A stretch of DNA of 64,000 bases, from NCBI GenBank assembly GCA_012976225.1, contig JAAVVG010000017.1, positions 591,822-655,821 on the forward strand, read 5' to 3'. Numbering within the stretch: position 1 is the stretch's first letter; the number at the start of each line of letters is the position of its first letter. Made by a program: the position numbers and the translations under genes. Shown here one piece after another: positions 42,393-52,116 of the stretch. The notes under the pieces are model-generated. The model saw only the letters and a program-made list of their open reading frames with translations, searched no databases and was not told the DNA's origin. Source of the DNA: Golubevia sp. BC0850. Lineage: Eukaryota; Basidiomycota; Exobasidiomycetes; Golubeviales; Golubeviaceae.

Positions 42393-44617
42393 CTACCACA
42401 TGAACCTCTGCCACCCTTCCTCACTTTCCCACTTGAAAGGTTTATAAAGAAAGACATAAATAGTTACCAAGTTGATACTTCCATACCACAAGAACTCAAG
42501 GACCAGATGCGTTAAATCTAGATCCTCTAAACCAGACTTCGAATTCTTCGAAGCTAGCTCATCCTGAACGGTCTTAATCGCTTCGTCCTTCTCTTCAGTT
42601 TTATTCTCCGCCTTGACTTCTTTCTCTTGAGAGCTCCAATCTTCACCTTCCCCAAGGTGTAATCTCATGATCATCCAAGGAATCAAGAAATATCTTGGTT
42701 CAACAAGTCCAGCTGGGACTAGAGTAATCATCGCACAACCCCAAAATCCAATTAACCAAAGAAGTGAATTGTTTTTTCCTAGGGCCACCCACCAAGCTCT
42801 GATTTGAAGCATGTAAATTGGAGCTAGAAGATATCGGATGTAGGGATGTAGAAGGATTGTTCGTCGGAAGACGTAAAATAGATAGTGTCGGTTGTCGGCT
42901 AATAGAAATGGATGAATGTGGGTTTGATGATGAACAACCAAAAGAATGGTTTGAAGCAAAAAATAAGTCGATATGAAAGCGATGAAATCAAACCTGGGTT
43001 TGAGCTTCTTTAAAGATCTCGAGAAGTTTCTACTTCCGTCTTTCTGACTTGAAAAAGGAGGAAATAGTCCCAAGCTTTTGATTAAACCCAAAAATCCAAA
43101 GAAAGTTGAGAAACTCAGAAAATAGAAGATTTGAGGGAAATGGACTGTAGGTTGATGATTTGTTTTGTCTCCCAGCACGATTCCGCCGTTCCACTTCAAG
43201 AAATAGATGAAAGAGAAGAAGGTTGGAAGGTAGGGTAGAATAATCTTTGAAACCAGCAGGAGATGTGGAGGCTTTTTCAGAAGGAAGAACAGGGAGAGAA
43301 GGATGTTGAGGAGCTGGGCGAATAGAGGTGTTCGATGGTGAGGTAGAAAGGAAGAAGGCTCTTGAGATTGGCTTTGAGTTTGCTCCTCGGGACCATCTCT
43401 TCTGTATGGTGAATATAGGATTGGATCTAATAAGCGGTCATCCGGATCGCCGAGCTTCTGTTCGAATTCCCTTGATTTTAATTTCGTTAGGATTGAAGTT
43501 GCGAGAATGAAAGCTAACCAAATGATGTTGGTTTGCCTGAAGAATAGTGAGACACCTCCGAGCTGATGAGATGTTTTTGAGAGATGTGGAAGTGAAGAAG
43601 ATTGAGATGAAGAAGAAGGGAGGATGGAGAGAGCAAGGTGAAAAGAGAGGGAGAGAAGATCAGAGGTCAAGTCTCGAAGGGTAAGGGACAGATTTAGATC
43701 AAAACTTCACGTTATGATAGTGGAAATAAATAGCTCGACGTCTTGGTTAAAGTTCCGTAGACTCACCAAACTAGCTACCCAGTGCCTCTCCTTCTTAGCC
43801 ACCAGCATCGACGCCAACACCATCGTCAAACTCCCCACATCCGTATAATAAAGATAACCAAAGAAATACAACGGAGGTAAGAACACCATTAAATGAGATT
43901 TCAGAGTTCTTCTTAAGATCTGGGTAGAGGTTTTGAACCCTTTTGAGAGGATTGACTTTTTGAAGTGCTGAGTAGAAGACATTGGCTTAGAAGAGGAAGT
44001 CTGAACAGCCTTGAAGTTTTTAGAAGTTGATAAAATCCTATTTGGATTCGCAGCATCAGTTGAATTCATACTTTTAGAATAAGAAGGGGGATCGGTTTGA
44101 TCTAGCCTATCTCTTTCCCTCTCCGACTCTTTCTCCTCCTCTAGACAATCCAAGAGCGCCCCTATTAGATGAGGTAAGATCATCAGCATTAATAAGTTCG
44201 TTGTTCTTAGAAAACCGATTGATTGACAATCCCAGGTTCCTTTGGTAGTGAAAAAGCTAAACAACTTTGAGTTTAGGACTTTATGAATGGCGATCGAGAA
44301 TAAGTATAGGCCTGGAGGGGTAGTGAGCTTTGGATCCCATGATTTAAAATCAGATCGACAATAAGCCTGGGCTTGAGGAACGTGGAAGATTTCGTCCTGG
44401 AGTGAGAGATAGAGAGAGCGAAGACGTCAGAGAATGAAAAAGCCTGAAGAAGGTCGACTGGAATGTCCTGACTCACCAAATATGGATCTGGGACAACCTT
44501 GTTGATCAATTCAGCTAAGAAAGCTGAAGAGAGAGCGAATAGACTCGAGATTATGATCGAAGTGGTCGAATGTCCAAATCCCAAACTCGGAACAGAACCA
44601 GAACCAGAAGAACTCAT
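42393..44617 (-). CDS. ALG10: Dol-P-Glc alpha-1,2-glucosyltransferase ALG10
   Basis: Predicted 646 residues from three exons (44617-44477, 44396-43767, 43562-42393), all phase 0. It adds the last glucose to the lipid-linked N-glycan precursor in the ER lumen. The family signatures are present: DEIFHVPQAQAYC with WDPKLTTPPGLY in the first lumenal loop, FFRQTNIIWLAF after intron 2, and the diagnostic HPFLLADNRHYLFYVFRR near the C-terminus. About a dozen hydrophobic segments are seen. A Ser/Lys/Asp-rich loop (about 110-180) and a Glu/Lys-rich loop near 580 make it longer than the roughly 460-530 residues of many homologues. Confidence 0.95.
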
Positions 44618-44977
44618 CTCCTCCTTACGTTTGTGGCTATTTGGTGATTTTCTTGTTGATTGGTTCTTATTCTGTACTTCTCTCGATCCTTCAGTTTTTT
44701 GTTGAGATGGCCAAGGAAGAAACCTCGAAAGTCACAGCCCACGTTACACGAGGAAAAAGCTTTTAAGCAAGCAGATCGCGCCTCCTGCGTGCTCGAAACA
44801 GAAACGGAGAGAACCAAAGAGAAGGAGTGAAAACATGATGGAACGGATGATTTCGATGCAGAGAATTTAAGATTACAAGTACAGAGGACGGTTGAAAGTT
44901 TGATAAATGGGAGGTTGCACTAATACAGTTGATTTTCGGTTTTGCAATCACAGATCTTTGCTCTGTAGAATTAATTT
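44618..44977. other. Intergenic region
   Basis: 360 bases between the 5' end of ALG10 and the 3' end of the next minus-strand gene. No gene is seen. Confidence 0.45.
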
Positions 44978-47900
44978 TCATCCAATTTTCTCCTGTCGTT
45001 CAATTTCTCCACCTCTCTGCTTCCTCTTCATCTCTAACCTCTCTCTTCTAGCCTGCGATTCCTTCGCCTGTCTGCTCTCCTGTCGTTTCGTCTCTTCTCT
45101 TTCCTCCCTCTGTTCCGCTCTCAAATACTTGAATTGAAGTCTATTCAATAACTCAGAAGGGATCTCCTCGTCTCCTAGACTGAAGGCATTTCGGGTCCGC
45201 GACGAGGTCGAATTTGGATTTTGAAATTCTTCATGTTCGACTAATTCGACCGTTTCTTCCATAATTCTTTCTCTTTCTTTCTTGAGTTTCTGTTGTTCTG
45301 CTCTTCCATTTTTCGATTCTTTATCGAGATTCTTCTTTGGCTCTTCCTTGCCTTTAACCTCTTTTCCTTCTCCCTTAACCTTCGACTTTTCTTTCTCCTT
45401 TCCTTTTCCTTTATCCTTTCCTTTGACTTTGACTTTCCCTGCTTCTGCTTCTGAATCCGATTCATTCTCCTTCTCTTTTCTCTTACGTTCTTCCTCCAAT
45501 CCATCTCTCTCCTCATGTTCTTCTCTTTCTAACTGTTCCCTTAACCTACTAAGTTCCAGCACACTTGGATCTAAAGAACTCTCAAGAGTCTTGATGAAGT
45601 GATTTGAATAATCTGGAATCTGTGAGATAGAGGAAGCATCGGTAGTATTGAAGGATGCTTGAATATGTGCTTTGGCGAGTTCTTCTAAGTAAATCGCTGC
45701 GAAAGAGCAATGAATTTCAAGAACAAGCGGGGCGGAAGAGGAAGGAGTAAGTCTTAAAGATCCCACTTCAGATCTCAATCCTTTGTTTGAGAAAAGTGTC
45801 ATCACTCACCTAAAGCCACCAAAGCACTATCCTCACATCTCTTGAACATGTTATCTCTTTCTCGATCTTCTCTTTCTTTTTCCTTTCTCCTAACATCATC
45901 TCTCTCCTTATCCTTCTGTCTTTCCTCTGATCTTTCTCCCTCTTTCCTCATCTCCAATCTAGTCTTCTCAATCCTCTGCCTCCTCAAGATCTCATTCTTG
46001 ATGGCCTTCATTTCTTCCGAAGCTGCTTGCTTTCTCAACTTGTTATACTTTGAATGTGCATGTTTTAAAACTGAGAGGTATGGATGATTTCTTTCATTCA
46101 AGGTAGGAAGCGCTCTGGGTTTCGACTCGATTGCTTCAGTAGTTGCATTGACTGAAGCATTATTACCTGTAGTGACCTGTTTCAACTTTCTCAAAGGGAT
46201 ATCGTCATCGTCAAGTATAGGTTTCAATTTCCTTAAAGGAACGTCATCGTCGTCTTCGTCTGAGTCTGAGTCTTGAGGTTGAGGTTGTTTGAGTTTCTTC
46301 GAAGGTCTATCCTCTTGACCTTGAGCTTGATCTTCATCTCCATTCGCATTTCTACTTTCCTCTCTTTTCCTCTTCCCCTCTTCTTTCCCATTAGCTATTG
46401 CACTCTCTCCCCCCTCTCCACCTTCGATCGTCTTCTTAGCCTTTCTAGGCCCATACTTCCTCTTACCCCCTTTCTTCCCATTGTTCTTCTCAAAATTGAT
46501 CCTCCACGTTTTCAACATCTCTCTGATATCCGTCCAGTAACCTCCTGATTTGAGTTCATTTTCTCGATCCCTTTCAGCTTTCTTAGCTTCCGCACCGACT
46601 GAGAACCACTTTTCGGTTCTGGAAGCAGTGAAACTTGAGATGAGATCCGATGAAGAGAGAGAGCCTAGAGGAACTACTTCTTCGGGATATAAATGATGTA
46701 ATGGTGAAATTGAAGTTGGAGAATGGAGAAGGTTGTGAGAAGAGTAGAAATTAGATGAGTAGTGATGGAGGGAGGAGAGGAGAGACTGCGGGAGGAGAGA
46801 GAGTAAAGGATTAGAATTTGGGACGATTGCGAATGATGAAGCAACTGAATGAAATACCTACTCCGTCTGGCATGTTAGGTTCTATAGTGAAATCGAAGGG
46901 AGTAGAAGGGACAAGAGAGGTTCAACTTCTGCTTCTGAGAAGGACAAGGCTTCTCTCTCCTGCTCTCTGTCTCTCTCTCTTCAGCGTGACAGGTCCGATC
47001 CTAGCATAGAGCTTGCAAGAACTGCTGATCAGTCCAAAGACACGAACTCCTATCGCCACCCAGTCCTAGCTCTCTCGACTCACCTTCTTCATATCTAATC
47101 CAACCCCAACCAAACCTATTCTCCTCAAACTCCCCCATGTCGTGCTGTACAGTTGGAAAAGTGTGCAACAAAGAACTGAAAGCAGTTCCTCTACTTGTTC
47201 CATATTGAAAGTATTCCTGATCTACCTTGGTCTTCCTTCTGACCACTTCAAATTCATCCAAAAGAGTTGGATACCTAGCTCTACAATCCGAAGGAACCAA
47301 AAAAGTAGAATCATAAGTTTGAGGAAACTGTCCAGTAATTCTAGGATCATCTAAATCCTTATTCAAATTGTAATTGCTAGAACTTGCAATCTTGACCAAA
47401 TCATTTCCAAGACCTCTCTTGAAATTTCTACGGACAGAATCTTTGACCTGTTGGATCCCATCATAATAATCACCTAATTTATGATATTCAACATCTGTTT
47501 TTGAAGAACTATATTTCTTTTCTCTTTCTGGATGGGGATGTTTTTGAGCTATTGAATTGATGATGGATAATTCACCTGAAGGTAAGTAAGGTCTTTGAAA
47601 AGGATCTTCTGTTGGATTGGTTTGAATTCTTGGGAATCTTGACTTTGTTGGGATTGATAAAGATGTTAAATCATAAACGTTGGTTTGTGAACTCAAAGCT
47701 TGAATCCAACCAGCCCGAGGAATTGGTTTGGATAATTCTGCTGGGATTTTGGGATTCAATCCACTTCTCGGTTTGGGTTTGGATTTTGTTTCGGTAGACT
47801 TGTTCAGATTGAGCTTTGGAAGTGGCACATCATCTTCATCTTCTTCTTCTCCATCTTCATCTTCATCTGGTTGGTTCGCACGAGGTGAAGAGGGCTCAAT

Positions 47901-48011
47901 CGCAGCCTCTGCTTCTGCCTGATTTGTCTGCTGCTTCTTTTTCTTCTTCTTTGATGTCGTAGAAATTTGTTGATCTACTTGCATATCCGATCCAGAAGAG
48001 GAATCGGACAT
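44978..48011 (-). CDS. Large acidic/basic coiled-coil protein with DD[VI]PL[PR]KL repeats
   Basis: Predicted 880 residues from four exons (48011-47084, 46881-46862, 46785-45810, 45696-44978). Exon 2 is a 20-nt micro-exon (EPNMPDG) whose phases fit both sides, joining what would otherwise look like two genes. Landmarks: acidic N-terminus; a conserved-looking region DYYDGIQQVKDSVRRNFKRG to FGWGWIRYEE; then EKWFSVGAEAKKAERDRENE and GGYWTDIREMLKTWR. The motif DDVPLPKL, DDVPLRKL or DDIPLRKL occurs three times. The C-terminal 400 residues are Lys/Glu/Arg-rich coiled coil with an AIYLEELAKAHIQ segment. A nuclear scaffold, perhaps in chromatin or ribosome assembly, is inferred from composition only. 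I do not recognise the family. Confidence 0.75.
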
Positions 48012-48050
48012 TACTGGAAACAATTGAGTCAAAGAGGATATAACCTAGAA

Positions 48051-48640
48051 ATGAGTAAGGCAGGGAAGGGCAACGCCAAATTTGAGCGTCTCATCCCATT
48101 CTATGATTCTCTAACAAACTCGATTCTTGATCCGACTCTCAACTTGCTTTCCTCTGAAGAAGATCACCTTCTCATCACTAACGATGCACTTTCACCATCT
48201 CTTCAACCACGTTGTCTAGCTAGAGCTCTTTATGAGGAGATAGCGTTTAGAGAGCGTTGCATCGTCGCATTCTCTTTTGACAGCGATAAGGATGCGAAGG
48301 GGAAGGTAGGAGAGCTGAAAAGTGCGGATGGGTAGTTGATGTCTTAGAGAAAGGCTGAAGAGAGATTGGAAAGAACAGAATTGGAAGCAAATGAGGTGGA
48401 AGATCGACCTTGAAGAAAGGTGTGGAAAGGGAAGAAGAGATGGGAAGAACACTTTGAAGCAATTTCCCACCAACCTTTTTCAGCTCAAATAATTCACTCG
48501 CAGTCGATCCTACCAAAGAGGCAGAATGGGAGAGAGAGGGGAAAGAAAACGGAACAGTGGCTTCTACTAGTATCTTTGAATCTCTCTCGAGGAAGAAGAA
48601 TGTTCTAAATTCAAGTCATCAGAAGGAAAGTTCTAACTAA
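48051..48640 (+). CDS. Small conserved-looking protein of unknown function
   Basis: Exon 1 (48051-48331) encodes MSKAGKGNAKFERLIPFYDS ... LQPRCLARALYEEIAFRERC, a compact helical domain of about 85 residues that I do not recognise. The 3' end is uncertain. My preferred model uses a weak gtagtt donor and exon 2 at 48484-48640, giving 145 residues that end KNVLNSSHQKESSN. An alternative uses the gtagga donor 24 bases earlier. The start lies only 39 bases from the start codon of the divergent gene. A 16-nt tandem duplication spans the proposed stop codon. Confidence 0.5.
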
Positions 48641-48780
48641 GGAAAGTTCTAACTTGACTCTGTCTCTCTCAGAGGCTTCTCCGTCTCAGATTTGCGTACG
48701 AAGGTATAGAAGGCGAATGAAGGCGAGAGAAGAAAATGACATCATGAGGATGACAGGTGGAGGGCGGGACCCTCTAAAAC

Positions 48781-48792
48781 TTCTCGCGAGAA
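48781..48792. promoter_or_regulatory. Palindrome TTCTCGCGAGAA upstream of the second HSP9/12 gene
   Basis: A perfect 12-nt palindrome with TTC and GAA arms lies just before TATTTAAGAAG (48795-48805), about 120 bases upstream of the start. It resembles a heat-shock-element arrangement but with non-canonical spacing. Function is inferred. Confidence 0.4.
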
Positions 48793-48911
48793 ACTATTTA
48801 AGAAGATTTCTCTCCCCTTTCCCTCCTCCTTTCCTACTTTTCACCCACCATCTCACTTCAAATCTCGAATACTCGATCGCACTTCAACAACTCAACTTTA
48901 TACAATCCATC

Positions 48912-49474
48912 ATGACTGGTGAGGATTCCCTCTTCTTCGTTCTCAACTTCTCCATCCGCTCAGTTTTCCTCGTCATCGATCAACTCACTCACCCACTTCT
49001 TCTTTCTCTTATCGTCTGACAGACGCCGGAAGACAATCTGCCACTGACAAGGCCACCTCTGCCATGAAGCCTGATTCTGAAAAAGGACTCATGGAGAAGG
49101 GAAAGGAAGGATTGGACGTGAGTGTTTGTTTTTGAGTCGTCGGTCCGTGCTCCTAGCTACCTTCTCTACTCTATGCTGATTCTCGTCCTCACTTCCTCTT
49201 CCCACAATCCTTGATAGTCTGTTGCCTCTTCTATCCAACCTGAAGGTCAAAAGTCCACTGGTCAACAAGCCACTGATGCGTGAGTCATCATCGTCGTCGA
49301 CGTCTCCACGAAACTAGGTCAAGTCCCCACTGGCTACCACTGAGCTTTCTTCTTCCCGAACCACACTCTTTTTCAAAAACCATCTCATAACCTCACAGAG
49401 TTTCTGGAAACTCCAACGAGAACTCAGGATCCATGCTCGACAAAGCCAAGGACGCCGTCGGAATGAACAAGTGA
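48912..49474 (+). CDS. HSP12: HSP9/HSP12-type small stress protein (paralogue 2)
   Basis: Predicted 79 residues from four exons (48912-48918, 49023-49117, 49218-49279, 49399-49474). The sequence is close to canonical Hsp12/Hsp9: MTDAGRQSATDKATSAMKPD, then EKGLMEKGKEGLD, then SIQPEGQKSTGQQATDA and a KAKDAVGMNK tail. Hsp12 is an intrinsically disordered protein that becomes helical on membranes and is strongly induced by stress. Exons 1 and 2 are 7 and 95 nt, exactly as in the paralogue at 422-952, and all three intron phases match. The promoter has a palindrome and a TATTTAAGAAG box shared with that paralogue. Confidence 0.93.
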
Positions 49475-49962
49475 TTTCACCGCTTGGTTCCTTCTCGTCG
49501 TTCCCAAGTTCAAAAACCTATACCTCGACTTTGTTCCTCTCATCATTCTCTCCTTCAACTTCTTTGGGAACCTAGTTGCATCGATGCCACTCGATCCGCT
49601 TCTAATGGCGTAGAGCAGTCGCGTTTAAAAAAGATGACCCTTTACAAACCTCACAACCTCCCATCTCTCTTTGCTTTCTCAATGTTGTAAATTGCAGATC
49701 CACTCCGTTCTTCCCTCATGTGTTGTACATACGCAAAACATCAATCTCATCCTCACTCCCCCTTGTCTTGAGGTGTCACGAATCGTTTTTATTTTTTTTG
49801 AATTTATCGTTCGAACAAACCTTGTTCTGAATAGCCTTCAGTTTCACATGTTCACTCGATCTCCGCTTCAAAGATAAAGAATCCAAGTTGAAAATCTGCA
49901 TCGAATTACAAATGAGTCTGGGTCTCAAAGTACGAACGAAACTTCATGATGCAACGGCAATT
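49475..49962. other. Convergent intergenic region
   Basis: About 490 bases between the second HSP9/12 stop and the stop of the minus-strand membrane protein. No gene is seen. Confidence 0.5.
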
Positions 49963-51035
49963 TCACTCTTCTTGCGACCAAGCACTGAACCTCCCAGAAT
50001 CCCTGCGTCGCATTCTCGAGTCTTGCTCTAGTGGCGGTGATGGAATGGAACGATGGTTAGTCTGAGGTCCATCAGAATTCGATTGAGGTGATTCAAGAGG
50101 AGAACCTTGACCCTGATCTCGATGATCTCCTCTCTTGGTGAGTTCACGTTCGGTAGATCCACTTCCACCTTCACCGTTGTTATCTCCGATCGATTCTCTC
50201 TCAGCTACTAGTAAGTGAGAATATCCTCTCGAATCCTCTCTTTCAGCTAAGAGCTCCTCTTTTTTTCTCCATCCATTTCCAAATCCCTTGACCCCTTTAA
50301 CCCCTTCAGATTTAGCTTTGTCGACTCTCTCTTGAACACTTTCTGGTAGTTTGAATCTTTCTTGAACCTTCTTACATCTGGTGCAGATATTCTCGTGATC
50401 GATCCACATGAATAGAGGTGCTAGTGGAAAGATCAAGATCAAGGCAGCGATCCCACCTTTCCCGTACTTTCTTTTGTAGTGGTGACGTCCATTGGCACAT
50501 TCGGCTAGCATGGCCAGTTGATATCTAGCACCTGAAATAGAATTGAAGGTGGATCGAAGCAGTTCAGGGAGTGGACGTCAGTGGAGACTTCTTGATGACG
50601 GCTGTCGACACTTTGAAGTCATCGAAGGAGCTCACCTTCAGCAACTCTTGAATCTGTAATCAGATCTCCGGCAGAGGTCACATTGAGATCTCTATCCGGA
50701 AAATCAGCTTCTCTGCTATCTTGAAACTCGGTGTCGGAGGTAGGTGGGAGGATTTGAGAGCCTTGATTGTATCGAGGTGGGGCTTCCATCAGCATTCCAC
50801 TAGTCGATCCACTCCCTTGTCTCTCTTGAATTGATCTTGAGTTTGAGCCTCTTTGATGATAAGTTTCTGGGTCAAGATCGGATTCCGCATCGTCGAGAAG
50901 GTCAGTGCCTGGCTCAGGTCTCATCGATTGAGGTCTGGGAGGTTGATAGAGTGGTGTGGTCTTTTCTTTAGGATAGATGGTTTCTTGAGTTCCCTCTTTG
51001 CCCAAGTGAAAATTTGAGTCTTCAGCGAAAGTCAT
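49963..51035 (-). CDS. BRI3/DUF2367-like single-pass membrane protein with long disordered tails
   Basis: Predicted 322 residues from two exons (51035-50636, 50531-49963). The first 130 residues are Pro/Ser/Asp-rich and disordered. A compact segment at about 142-190 reads ECANGRHHYKRKYGKGGIAA, then LILIFPLAPLFMWIDHE, then NICTRCKKV. A cysteine followed by His/Tyr, a hydrophobic span with a central FP, then an acidic residue and CxxC resembles the BRI3 (brain protein I3) membrane domain. The tail is Ser/Arg/Gly-rich with PxxP-like motifs. A trafficking or lysosome/vacuole role would fit BRI3-like proteins, but this is inference. The family call is moderate. Confidence 0.65.
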
Positions 51036-52116
51036 GAAAGTAGGAGTATGCAGAATTGAGAAAGAAGGAGAGTTGCTGTAGACAGACTCAGAAGATGGAT
51101 TCCTCTATTTATACAAGCCCGCTACCAAGAGGCTGTGAAGAGGTCGACGGAAATGTTAGGTAGGAGGTTCAGTTTCCCATCGGAGCTATCCAGCTCCATT
51201 GGAGGCACCGATTGCTTTTTCTCGAGGAGTGAAATTCAAGAGATCAGAGCTTTTCATTTCTGATCAGATTGTGTATAGGGCCGGGGTAGAAAGGTAAGAG
51301 AAATCAGAGATCATTGGGAGAGAGGGAAAAGGGGGTGGGGGTTGCGAAAGAACAACGTGAAGGCCAATATATGACTGCACCTTCCAAAGCGATGATGTGG
51401 AGAGAGATACGCAAAGGAAAGAAGAAAGAAGAAGGAAGGGAGGTTAGGTTTGAAGAGAATTGGAGAGGGAGAAAATGATTCAGATGACGAGATTCGGATT
51501 GGTTTTCAAATCAACAATTTTCGAGAGGGGTTGTGAGTTCTTTTTGTTGATGTGCACCTACTTGTACTCAATTCCTGATCATAGAAGAAGATCGATTTGA
51601 ATACTGTGGGAGAGCACGGGATGGAGGGTGACAATGTCGAGAGAGAAGAGAAGGGAGAAAGAGAAGAGACCACAGAGAAGTATGCAAAAGTTATGTTATT
51701 CGAAGTTCTGTTTAAGAGAAGAGATGGGAAAGGTTGGGTAGAGAATTGGGACAAAGGAGAAGGGGGAGAGAGGGGGAGGGGAAGAGACCGGGCAGATATA
51801 TTCGGCGGAGAGAGAACTCCAGGAGTGTCGACTGATGAAAGAGAAGAAAGGAGATGAGGTGTCGTAGAGGAAAGAGCGAAATAGGATTTTTCTTTTGATT
51901 GCTTCTCTTACGATAAGTTTGGAGGGATTTGAAGGAACTTGATCAGATTAACGAAGGCGTCCTGGACCGACCCTGATAACGACTGAGAGAAGGAAGGAGA
52001 ACGAAAGGGACGATATTTGATTTGAAGAGAGTTAAGTTTTAGAGACCGAGAATTAATTCGGTAGCGGAGAGAACTGAAGCGTCAAGAGTGAAATACTTTG
52101 TTCCTCCTTCTGAAGC
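51036..52116. promoter_or_regulatory. Intergenic region upstream of the BRI3-like gene
   Basis: About 1.1 kb between the start of the BRI3-like gene and the stop of the splicing-factor gene, both on the minus strand. The plus strand is purine-rich (gagagaaga type) around 51590-51870. Open frames there are low-complexity. No gene is supported. Confidence 0.45.

Noticed and set aside
45241-45602. Alternative-frame open frames in the Lys/Glu-rich region
   Set aside because: They overlap the coding exon of the large acidic/basic protein in another frame and reflect biased composition.
51597-51857. 86-codon plus-strand open frame rich in Glu/Arg
   Set aside because: Purine-rich low-complexity sequence in a promoter region, with no splice or homology support.
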